Shown: in pieces, positions 33,901-40,224 of the stretch | How positions within the stretch are numbered: position 1 is the stretch's first letter | Layout of the letters: every line of letters starts with the position of its first letter | Source of the DNA: a bacterium | Lineage (GTDB): Bacteria; Elusimicrobiota; Elusimicrobia; Elusimicrobiales; UBA9959 | Assembly (NCBI GenBank): GCA_021811315.1 | Contig: JAJZPF010000001.1 | Coordinates: 124,001-188,000 of the forward strand | Reading direction: 5' to 3' | DNA: 64,000 nt | Notes under the pieces: model-generated | Database searches by the model: none | Seen by the model: only the letters and a program-made list of their open reading frames with translations | What the model was told of the DNA's origin: nothing | Translations under genes and position numbers: made by a program

Positions 33901-34906
33901 ATGCCCGCGGGCCAAGGAACTCGACCAGGTTTATCGCGTGGGAATAAGCCTCTTCACCGGTGGAGCAGCCAGGAACCCAGATGCGGACGGGCGCGGCGGA
34001 GGCCCTGTTCTTGAGGAGGCGCGGGTAGATATCGCTCTTTAAAGCTTTGAAGGCTTCCGGCTCCCGGAAGAACGAAGTCACGGAGATCAGTATATCGCTG
34101 TAGAGCTGATCCAGTTCGCCGGGATCCGCTTTCAGCATACGGAAATATTTCCCCGGCTCGCTGACCCGCTTCAGCGCCATGCGCCTCTGGACGCGCCGGC
34201 GGAGAGTGCTCTGCTTATAAAATCCGAACTCTACCCCTTTGGCGGTACGCAGCAGTTCCAGGATGCCGTTCATTGACTCTTCGCCGGGGGCGCGCTCTTT
34301 TTTTCCCGCCTCGCGGGACCGGCTTGCGCCGGCGGCGGAGCCCAGCTTTTTACCTATCTCCGCCGGGGAAAGAACGAAGTCCGCATAGCCGGCGACAAAG
34401 GCCGAATTAGGCATACTGGGGTGGGCCGCCGTTTTCCCGTCCTGCACGAAAGTAGTTCCTCCGTTCTCTTTGATCGCTTTCAGACCGTCGGTACCGTCGT
34501 CGCCCTCCCCGGACAACAGGCCCCCTATCGCGTTCTTTCCCTGGTCAGCGGCCAGGGAGCGGAAGAAACTGTCTATAGGGTTGCGCCAGTCAGACTTGTG
34601 CCCGAACGAGGAAAGGTGGAGAACTCCCCCCCTTATCTGCATAGCGCGGTTAGGCGGAAGTATATAGACCCGGTTGGGCAGGACCTTGTCGCCGCTTTTG
34701 ACTTCGGCGATCGGAAGCTTGGTGTTGCGCACCAGGATGTCGGCCAACTGGCTTTTATACTGGGGGGCCAAATGGGGGACAAGAATGAAAGCCATGCCTG
34801 GCTTCAGCGGCAGGGCGCCCAGCAGGTCCGAAAAAGCCTTTAGGCCGCCGGCCGAAGCGCCTATCGCGGCAATAGGGAAACCTTTAGGATTCTTATTTTT
34901 TTTCAC
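30962..34906 (-). CDS. CheB-CheR-PAS-HisKA_3 fusion sensor kinase
   Basis: 1314 aa from GTG 34906. Order: CheB methylesterase domain (8-190; IGASAGGL with catalytic Ser, VPHLAP with His, SGEGDDGTDGL with Asp). CheR N-terminal and methyltransferase domains (about 215-490; TLRRRVQRRM, VTSFFREPEAF, GCSTGEEAYSHAINL, CRNLLIYL). A coiled coil of NEELQS-type repeats (about 655-725). Three PAS domains (about 730-850, 865-985, 1000-1110). HisKA_3 (RKRLSRELHDGVGQILSG) and HATPase_c (1200-1310). CheB/CheR/PAS fusions are known as soluble stress-type sensors; here the output is a histidine kinase coupled to the NarL regulator at 30282. No membrane segment. Both enzyme active sites look intact, although no MCP gene is present in the window. 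Confidence 0.95.
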   Translation of the reverse strand: MKKNKNPKGFPIAAIGASAGGLKAFSDLLGALPLKPGMAFILVPHLAPQYKSQLADILVRNTKLPIAEVKSGDKVLPNRVYILPPNRAMQIRGGVLHLSSFGHKSDWRNPIDSFFRSLAADQGKNAIGGLLSGEGDDGTDGLKAIKENGGTTFVQDGKTAAHPSMPNSAFVAGYADFVLSPAEIGKKLGSAAGASRSREAGKKERAPGEESMNGILELLRTAKGVEFGFYKQSTLRRRVQRRMALKRVSEPGKYFRMLKADPGELDQLYSDILISVTSFFREPEAFKALKSDIYPRLLKNRASAAPVRIWVPGCSTGEEAYSHAINLVEFLGPRASQVPFQIFATDVNPEGIEKARAGAYSKKIKADVSPERLRRFFTETPDGYRIVPAIRDRCVFTAKNLLKDPPFINLDLVSCRNLLIYLGPALQEKALQIFQYALKPRGVLMLGHSESIGEYTGGLSLLNLKKKVFFERTSASNPRLDFVQFGRFMEPGYAAKSLVQSAVEQNNPAQDALDLQGELDSVLPARYIPNGVIVNGDLEILRFLGDTSSYLKPAPGKPSMNLRRMASGEFLLEFRAAIHIAKKSACAVRKEIAAPGPGGVAKRIQIEVLPIKASNLHQECFLILFEELGEAQPGRRQAGVARNGKDSRRVIELKEDLAVSGEQLKAIIEEQEATNMKLKVSNEELLSGNEELQSVNEEFETAKEELQSTNEELLTSTEELGEANQVLNRANSDFSNLLANIDIPILLLDPDLAVRRFTPPAEKALGMSADKIGRSIAEIKLPLFLPGLKQLLLKVIRNGQVQKLEVQDIQGRWHYLVARPYRIDKSKTEKSKTEGAVMALIDIQDRKLAEKNVQRLATVVLDSNDAVIICDLNDRITAWNKGAQKMYGYTEAEALGMNISRLMPEKMRVKARDLVRVSAAPIETRRRAKDGRILDVLLTVTVLRDDKGRAVEVAKTERDITEQKRAERERKLSEKTVLRLATSVLDSNDAVIICDLDDQIIAWNKGAQKMYGYTEAEALAMSIKRLMPENKLIRARELVRVSAAPIEAQRLTRGGRTLDVLLTVTVLRDDNGRPVEVATTERDITEQKRSERELRGLHMRAISAQETERKRLSRELHDGVGQILSGVKFRLESLPGEIALDGKAAGKIVKVGGLLSQAISEIRRVSQNLMPSELVDLGLEPALRTLCREFKERAGVPVTLQAGNVPAEIAPGLALALFRIAQEALNNVGKHSKATLASVNLSRKGKEIVLSVKDNGIGFALGGKRQPAGRGIGLGSMRERSELLGGSLELNSKPGSGTMLTVRIPLSGAGGETV

Positions 34907-34961
34907 ATGACCCCTGAGGTAACTATACCTTGTCTAAGTTGCCTGTACAAGGCCAATACCA

Positions 34962-35028
34962 ATTATATCCTATAGGGCGGAGAGCAAAAATCCGTACTTT
35001 CACGCGCTTTTATCAGTAGTATTACGGA
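34962..35028 (-). promoter_or_regulatory. Composite two-box promoter, copy H
   Basis: Minus strand: box 1 at 35028-35013 (TCCGTAATACTACTGA), core at 35002-34990 (TGAAAGTACGGAT, the weakest core), -10 TATAAT at 34967-34962; spacings 10 and 22 bp. Leader to GTG 34906 about 49 nt. Confidence 0.72.
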
Positions 35029-35038
35029 TAAGGGCGGA

Positions 35039-36154
35039 TCACAAGCCTGAACGCAGGATGAGTAGCGGAAGTTCGGAATCGGCGAAAAGGCGCATCGGGG
35101 GACCCCAGGCGCCGGCGCCGGAGGTCACGTAGACGCTGAAATTACCGGCTTTATACAGGCCGTAGAAATATTTGAACATTTTCCGTTCCAGCGGGCCGAA
35201 AGGGAAGATCTGGCCCGCGTGGGTGTGGCCGCTTAAAACGAGGCCGGAACCGGCGGCGGTTATCTCGTCGAAGCCCTGCGGCTGGTGCGAAAGGAAAACA
35301 AGGGGCTTTGAACGGTCCAGCGCGGCCGCCAGTTTCCTGACGGCCTCTCCGTCCCCCCGGCGCAGGTCGTCGACTCCGGCCACGAGCAGCCCCGGAACAG
35401 GTTCATAGACCTGGCCGCGCAGCATTTTCACCCCGCAGCTCTCGAAGAAACCCGCCGCGACCTCTCCGGCGGTGAACATATCGTGGTTCCCGAGCACCGC
35501 GGCCTTGCCGTAGCGGGAATAGATGCTCTTGATGATGCCGCAGGTACCTTCTGGCATGGGCTCGCGTCTTTCCGAGAAATCCCCGGTTATAACTATCAGG
35601 TCAGGCCGAACCTCGTTCAGGGTTGCGGCTATTTTCTCAAGCCGCTCCAGCTTTATCATCCGTCCCAGGTGCAGGTCGGAGATCTGCGCTATAGTGAAGC
35701 CGTCCAGAGCCTTCGGCAGGCCTTTTACGGTTACTTCCACGCGCTTGAGGCGCGGCGTCTCGGCCCCGCTCCAGACGGCCAGGGCCACGAAGGCGGCCGC
35801 AAGCAGAAGCACGCCGCCCCCGGCCGCCCTCGTCCTCGCCCAATCCACTCCCAGGCCGTTCAGGACGGTGAGCGAAAGGTCGCAGGCAAGAAGCACCCAG
35901 AAAGAAATGAAAGCGCTCCCGAAACCGAATAAAGCCAGCCAAAGCATTATATCCGCGATGCCGCCGAAATGGGTAGAGGCAAAAAACCGCGCGAGCGGAT
36001 AAAAAGCCGAAAGAAGAAGCGCCGTTTCATAAACTATGAACCGGCCTTTCGGCCCCAGCCTAAGCCTGAAAGCCAGCCAGAGCGCGATATAAACATTGAA
36101 AGCCAGGTAAAACAACGCCAGCCCCAGCCCGAAAAGATGAAAAGGATTTTTCAT
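35039..36154 (-). CDS. Membrane-anchored metallophosphoesterase (YkuE/calcineurin-like)
   Basis: 371 aa from ATG 36154, whose first bases overlap the adenosine deaminase stop (ATGA). A longer upstream reading is rejected because it runs through that gene. Four hydrophobic segments (about 5-140) precede a metallophosphoesterase domain with all metal motifs: ISDLHLGR, GDFSERRE, LGNHDM, SHQPQGFD and SGHTHAGQIFPFG. YkuE-type enzymes act on lipids or phosphodiesters at the membrane; the substrate here is unknown. Ends about 10 bp from composite promoter H. Confidence 0.9.
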   Translation of the reverse strand: MKNPFHLFGLGLALFYLAFNVYIALWLAFRLRLGPKGRFIVYETALLLSAFYPLARFFASTHFGGIADIMLWLALFGFGSAFISFWVLLACDLSLTVLNGLGVDWARTRAAGGGVLLLAAAFVALAVWSGAETPRLKRVEVTVKGLPKALDGFTIAQISDLHLGRMIKLERLEKIAATLNEVRPDLIVITGDFSERREPMPEGTCGIIKSIYSRYGKAAVLGNHDMFTAGEVAAGFFESCGVKMLRGQVYEPVPGLLVAGVDDLRRGDGEAVRKLAAALDRSKPLVFLSHQPQGFDEITAAGSGLVLSGHTHAGQIFPFGPLERKMFKYFYGLYKAGNFSVYVTSGAGAWGPPMRLFADSELPLLILRSGL

Positions 36155-37221
36155 GCTGAGGCTTCGCCTCGACAGACTCCTATCGAGGTTGAGCCTCGAT
36201 AGGGAAAGCCAAGTTCTTTGACGGCTTGCTGTTTTTTGTCGGCGGGGAGGAATGAGGCCTCCGCGGCGCATTCGAGCGTGTAAGCGATATCTTCGAAAGA
36301 AAGGCCCATTTTCTCCACGGCCAGGAGGTATTCCTTGTTCAAATGGGTGTCCAGGATCTCCGGATCGTCGGCGCCTATAGTGCACTTTACGCCGGCTTTG
36401 ATGAATTTTTTAAGCGGGTGAGCTTCTATTGAGGTCACCGCCCGGGTCAGGTAATTGCTCCAGGGATTGGTCTCGACCGTAATAGCGGATTTTTTTATAA
36501 GTTCGATAGTCCTGCCCGATTTGTCGTCGGCGGCTTTAACTCCGTGGCCTATCCGCCGCGGCTTAAGCGTTCTTATCGTTTCGCCTATCTGCGAATAATG
36601 CCCCTCTTCACCCGAGTGAACGGTAAGCGGCAGGCCCGCCTCATGCAGTTTTTTTGCCGCCTCTTTATAAAGAGCCGGCGGGTAATCGGCCTCATTGTCG
36701 GCCAGGTCGAAGCCTATTACGGTTTTTTTATTCTTAACGGCGAAAGCCGCGGTTCTTTCGGCCGACTCCACGCCGTAGATGCGGGAAGCGATAAGGATGA
36801 GGCCGCAGACCATATTGCTGCTTTTCTCGAATTTTACCGCCGTGGAATTTATGAGGTCATGGGCTTTCTGCCAGTCCAGCCCGGCTTTTTTGAACATGAA
36901 GTCCGGGCTGTAGCGCAGCTCAAGCAGCCGGATATTCTCTTTTTTATAAGCGTCTTCGAGCGCTTCGAAGGTGATTCGCTCCACGGCTTCGTAAGAAGCG
37001 AAAGAAGCCTGCGCCAGCTCGAACATCCCGAGCACTTCCCTGAGCGAGGCGCCGGGGGCGCGCAGTTTGTAGATACGGTCCAGGCCGGCGGGATCGAAGG
37101 TGGGGAGCTTTAAATTGTTTTTTCGGGCGAGGTCTATGACGGTTCCGACGCGCACGCAGCCCTCAATATGGCGGTGGAGCTCCGCCTTGGGCATGGCGCG
37201 TATTTTTTCTTCCGCCGTCAT
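36151..37221 (-). CDS. add: Adenosine deaminase
   Basis: 356 aa. Metal and catalytic motifs in order: PKAELHRHIEG (HxH), HSGEEGHYSQIGE (His and catalytic Glu), KPRRIGHGVK, and GADDPEI (Asp pair). It converts adenosine (or a related aminopurine) to inosine. The last ~15 residues (GSTSIGVCRGEASA) are atypical and are encoded by a pair of inverted repeats at 36158-36203, as though a small palindromic element entered the 3' end and supplied a new stop. Followed directly by the metallophosphoesterase (4-nt overlap); preceded by a 137-aa hypothetical gene 6 nt away. Confidence 0.93.
   Translation of the reverse strand: MTAEEKIRAMPKAELHRHIEGCVRVGTVIDLARKNNLKLPTFDPAGLDRIYKLRAPGASLREVLGMFELAQASFASYEAVERITFEALEDAYKKENIRLLELRYSPDFMFKKAGLDWQKAHDLINSTAVKFEKSSNMVCGLILIASRIYGVESAERTAAFAVKNKKTVIGFDLADNEADYPPALYKEAAKKLHEAGLPLTVHSGEEGHYSQIGETIRTLKPRRIGHGVKAADDKSGRTIELIKKSAITVETNPWSNYLTRAVTSIEAHPLKKFIKAGVKCTIGADDPEILDTHLNKEYLLAVEKMGLSFEDIAYTLECAAEASFLPADKKQQAVKELGFPYRGSTSIGVCRGEASA
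36158..36203. repeat. Double palindrome inside the 3' end of the adenosine deaminase gene
   Basis: Two adjacent hairpins: GAGGC-TTC-GCCTC (36158-36170) and CCTATCGAGG-TTGAG-CCTCGATAGG (36179-36203, perfect 10-bp stem). They encode the unusual last residues of the deaminase. It could be a REP-like palindromic element or an attenuator within the transcript. Confidence 0.7.
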
Positions 37222-37227
37222 AGAGGG

Positions 37228-37641
37228 TTACTTTTCGGTGTAGGTTATTTCGATCTTCGCGGCTAACTTGGTTCCGGAAGCTTTGGCTTTATAAGGCCTT
37301 GTCCCGGCATTGATATAAGCTTCGAAACCTTTAACGGTTTCCAGCGCGGTCTGGCCGGCCTTGAGCGCGAGCATAATGTTCCAGCCGGCCACATGGTTCA
37401 CGGTCCCGTCGGGCCGCTTGAAGCGGAAGATGGAGAGCCAGAGATTTATAGTCCCGTCTATGCCGCCGCCGGCCCTGCCCGTGGCTATACCGGTAATTTC
37501 AGCCACGCCGGGCTTGCCGCCCACCGTGACCTTGCCGGCCGCTACGGCCGCGCCCTGCGTTTTGTCATAGGAGGACGCGGTGAGCTCAGCGCCCTTGGCG
37601 AGCTCCACGTCCGGATCGTAACCGCCGGTATTCTTTTTCAT
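37228..37641 (-). CDS. Hypothetical protein, conserved-looking, function unknown
   Basis: 137 aa, no signal peptide or membrane segment. Beta-rich with a repeated Gly/Ala pattern (AGKVTVGGKPGVAEITGIAT, GRAGGGIDGTINLWLSIFRF) and a helix MLALKAGQTALETVKGF. I do not recognise the family. Sits in a tight same-strand run (PfkB kinase, 18 nt, this gene, 6 nt, add), so it may serve nucleoside metabolism, but that is only context. The ATG is preceded by a run of seven G. Confidence 0.7.
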   Translation of the reverse strand: MKKNTGGYDPDVELAKGAELTASSYDKTQGAAVAAGKVTVGGKPGVAEITGIATGRAGGGIDGTINLWLSIFRFKRPDGTVNHVAGWNIMLALKAGQTALETVKGFEAYINAGTRPYKAKASGTKLAAKIEITYTEK

Positions 37642-37659
37642 AGCCCCCCCAGGCCCCGC

Positions 37660-38571
37660 TTATTTTACGTGAAGCGCGTCCACGTATTTGTTGAAGCGCG
37701 CGCAGATCACGCTCTTTGAAAGCCCGCCTACGCGCTTGACGCTGAAATCTTCCACGCTGAAAGAGGACATTACCGTGCCATAGGCCATGGCGCGGCGGAT
37801 CACGTTGAAATTCTTCCAGTCGGGCGCGGCGGCGAGATACCCCATGAAACCGCCGGCGAAAGTGTCGCCCGCGCCGGTAGGGTCCACCACCTTCTCTATC
37901 GGGTGGGCGGGGACGGAGAGGACATTGTCCTTGAAGAACATCATCGCGCCGGCGTCGCCGCGCTTGACGATAATGCCCTTCGGGCCCATCTTCATGATCA
38001 GCCGGGCCGCCTTTATCAGGTTGTACTCGCCGGTGAGCTGGCGGCACTCCTCCTCGTTGACGAAGAGCATGTCCACCTTCTTGAGCAGCTTAAGCAGCGA
38101 GGGCTTCTTGAGGGAGATCCAGTAATTCATCGTGTCGCAGGCCACCAGCCGGGGCTTGCCCATCTGGTCCAGGACCTTGCGCTGCAGGTCCGGGTCGATA
38201 TTGGCCAGGAAGAGCACGCCGCAGCGGGTGTGGTCTACGTCGAGCTTGGGCTTGAAATGCTGGAAGACGTTCAGCTCGGTGGCTATGGTCTCGGCGTTCT
38301 TGTAGTCGCGGTCGTAGCGGCCCACCCAGTGAAAGGTCTTGCCCGGCATGACCTCTATGCCCTTCTGGCAGATATTGCGGCGCTTCAGGAAGCGGCGGAA
38401 AGGAGCGGGGAAATCTTCGCCTACCACGCCTACCATCTGTACCGGCGAGAACTGCGAGGCGGAAAGAGAGAAATGCACGGCGGAGCCGCCCAGGGCGCGC
38501 TTGGTGCTTCCGTGTATCGTCTGCACCGAGTCGAGCGCTACGGAACCGACCACAAGGATAGTGTTTTTCAT
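37660..38571 (-). CDS. PfkB-family sugar/nucleoside kinase
   Basis: 303 aa from ATG 38571 (MKNTILVVGSVALDSVQTIH); the longer reading from 38610 lacks a ribosome site. Ribokinase-fold signatures: GGSAVHFSLSASQF near the N-terminus and the anion-hole/catalytic motif DPTGAGDTFAGGFMGYL (about 231-247, catalytic Asp in GAGD). The family includes adenosine, ribo- and fructokinases; co-transcription with an adenosine deaminase makes a nucleoside substrate plausible but unproven. Divergent from pcp. Confidence 0.9.
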   Translation of the reverse strand: MKNTILVVGSVALDSVQTIHGSTKRALGGSAVHFSLSASQFSPVQMVGVVGEDFPAPFRRFLKRRNICQKGIEVMPGKTFHWVGRYDRDYKNAETIATELNVFQHFKPKLDVDHTRCGVLFLANIDPDLQRKVLDQMGKPRLVACDTMNYWISLKKPSLLKLLKKVDMLFVNEEECRQLTGEYNLIKAARLIMKMGPKGIIVKRGDAGAMMFFKDNVLSVPAHPIEKVVDPTGAGDTFAGGFMGYLAAAPDWKNFNVIRRAMAYGTVMSSFSVEDFSVKRVGGLSKSVICARFNKYVDALHVK

Positions 38572-38624
38572 GGCTGCAAGTGCTCCCGGAAAGAATGGCG
38601 GCCCGGACAACGGGCCTACCTGCC

Positions 38625-38665
38625 TATAATATCAAAATTGAAAGCACCCCTGCCCTGCCGGAGGT
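38625..38665 (+). promoter_or_regulatory. Promoter -10 and ribosome site of pcp
   Basis: TATAAT at 38625-38630 and GGAGGT at 38660-38665, five bases before the ATG at 38671. No clear -35. The ribosome site decides the start at 38671 rather than the ATG at 38689. Confidence 0.6.
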
Positions 38666-38670
38666 CAAAT

Positions 38671-39309
38671 ATGGAATATAATATTATCATGAAGAAAAAG
38701 ATGCTGGTCACGGCTTTCGAGCCTTTCGCGGGAAGAAAGATAAATCCTTCCCTCCAGGTGCTTGCGGCGCTTAAACCCGCCGCTTTCAAAGACTGCCGCC
38801 TTTACCGGGAGAAACTGCCGGTAAGCGGCAAAGCGGTCGAGAACCGGATAAAAGCGCTTGTCTCCGGGCTAAAACCGGATTTCCTGGTCTCACTTGGCCT
38901 CGCGGCCGGGGAAACCGGGATAAGGGTGGAGCGGTTCGCGCTGAACATACAGGATTACGGGATAAAGGATAACTCCGGCTGCCTGCCGGAAGGTAAAAAA
39001 ATAGACGAAAAAGGCCCCGCCGCTTATTTCGTCAATACGGACCCGCTCAAGCTTGCCGCCGCCGCGCGTAAAGCCGGCGCGCCGGCTTATGTAAGCAATT
39101 ACGCCGGCGCCTATGTCTGCAACCACCTGATGTACGCCGCGATGCGCTCCATCGGGGCCGCCGGTCTGAAGACGAAATTCGCTTTTATCCACCTGCCGCT
39201 CACCACCGAGATGGCCCTGCTTGAAAAACCCGGCCGCGGAACCCCCCCGTCCCTGCCGCTATCCCTGCTGGTAAAAGCGGTGGAAGCGGCGATAAAGACG
39301 GTAAAGTAG
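38671..39309 (+). CDS. pcp: Pyroglutamyl-peptidase I (pyrrolidone-carboxylate peptidase)
   Basis: 212 aa, start set by the GGAGGT site. Peptidase C15 motifs: LVTAFEPFAGRKINPS (N-terminal glycine-rich block), VSLGLAAGETGIRVERFALN with the catalytic Glu, SNYAGAYVCNHLMYAAM with the catalytic Cys, and FAFIHLPL with the catalytic His. It removes N-terminal pyroglutamate from peptides in the cytoplasm. Slightly A/T-richer start region than its neighbours. Followed by a strong bidirectional terminator. Confidence 0.94.
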   Translation: MEYNIIMKKKMLVTAFEPFAGRKINPSLQVLAALKPAAFKDCRLYREKLPVSGKAVENRIKALVSGLKPDFLVSLGLAAGETGIRVERFALNIQDYGIKDNSGCLPEGKKIDEKGPAAYFVNTDPLKLAAAARKAGAPAYVSNYAGAYVCNHLMYAAMRSIGAAGLKTKFAFIHLPLTTEMALLEKPGRGTPPSLPLSLLVKAVEAAIKTVK

Positions 39310-39326
39310 CCTGTCCCCTTTACCTG

Positions 39327-39364
39327 AAAAAACATCCGGGCTTTAGGGGCCCGGATGTTTTTTT
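39327..39364. terminator. Bidirectional intrinsic terminator between pcp and the NadR-like ATPase gene
   Basis: Stem AACATCCGGGC / GCCCGGATGTT with a 7-nt loop, an A-run on the left and T-run on the right. It serves pcp (+) and the convergent gene at 39382-40008 (-). Confidence 0.92.
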
Positions 39365-39381
39365 GCGGCGGTGATACCGGT

Positions 39382-40008
39382 TCAAGCGACGGCGGCTTTT
39401 TCCTTGGGGGCGGGGGCCGTCCGGCCGAGGGCTTCCAAAGTTTCCCGCACTATCAGGTCGGACCATTCTTTGCGCAGCTCGGTGCTGGGCGCGGGGAGGG
39501 TCCGGTGCTCTATCTTCATGTCCGAAAGCAGCTCGTTGAGGCGGTTATAGATATCCGCCTGGAATTCCACGCTCTCGGCGTCGCGGATGCCGTCGGCCGT
39601 CATCTCCGCCCCGAACATCGGCAGCTTGTAGATCACGTCGTACGGGAATTCTTCGGCGTAGCCCTGCAGGAAATCGCGGATGAACTGGTTCTTGCCGCAG
39701 CGGCGCTCCATATAGGCCAAATTATCGAACACGCTGCGGTCGCAGACCACCACCTGGTAGTTGCGGATGATAGCGCGCAGCTCCTCGGTGATATGCTGCA
39801 TCATGATGTACATCTGGGCGGGCAGCGTGGTGGTCTCGTTGATGGGAATGCCCTGCTCGAAAGCCGAAGCGGCGATCTCGGAAAAAACTTTTACTTTCAG
39901 CCCGCGTTTTTTAAGCTCGGCGGCCACCTCGTAACAAAGGGTGGTCTTGCCGGTGCCGTGCGTGGAAATGAGCGAGATCTTGTACGGCCGCTTTTTTGTT
40001 GAAGGCAT
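39382..40008 (-). CDS. AAA/NadR-like P-loop nucleotide kinase
   Basis: 208 aa from ATG 40008, with AGGAG five bases upstream. P-loop STHGTGKTTLCYEVAAELKK (residues about 14-33), later VVVCDRSVFDNLAYMERR with an Asp-Arg lid-like motif, and a C-terminal helix-rich part. It resembles AAA_28/NadR-type or thymidylate-kinase-like proteins that phosphorylate nucleosides, but the substrate cannot be named. The tail ends in a low-complexity APAPKEKAAVA. Confidence 0.8.
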   Translation of the reverse strand: MPSTKKRPYKISLISTHGTGKTTLCYEVAAELKKRGLKVKVFSEIAASAFEQGIPINETTTLPAQMYIMMQHITEELRAIIRNYQVVVCDRSVFDNLAYMERRCGKNQFIRDFLQGYAEEFPYDVIYKLPMFGAEMTADGIRDAESVEFQADIYNRLNELLSDMKIEHRTLPAPSTELRKEWSDLIVRETLEALGRTAPAPKEKAAVA

Positions 40009-40224
40009 TTGAACTCCTGTAAAATTGGAAATTGGATACACTATCTTACACGTTTTCCCGGCCCGTGGCAAAGGCACGGCGGCCCATACCGACGGGGGCC
40101 TAAAGGCCCAAAACCGCGGGCCTATTAACCGAACTCTCGCGGACCTATGGCCCATACGCGCTCCCGGGAAAAACGGGATAATATAGGTACGGCGAGCTGA
40201 AGCGCCTCTATCTAAGGATAAACA
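40009..40224. other. Divergent promoter region with GGCC-rich palindromes
   Basis: Contains the inverted repeat GGGCCTAAAGGCCC at 40096-40109, two GGCCCATAC copies (near 40081 and 40154) and CCTATTAACC/ACCTATGGCC arms. A -10-like TAATAT near 40180 faces the secreted protein gene at 40225. The same palindrome occurs upstream of the lysozyme gene at 44863-44876. Confidence 0.5.
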
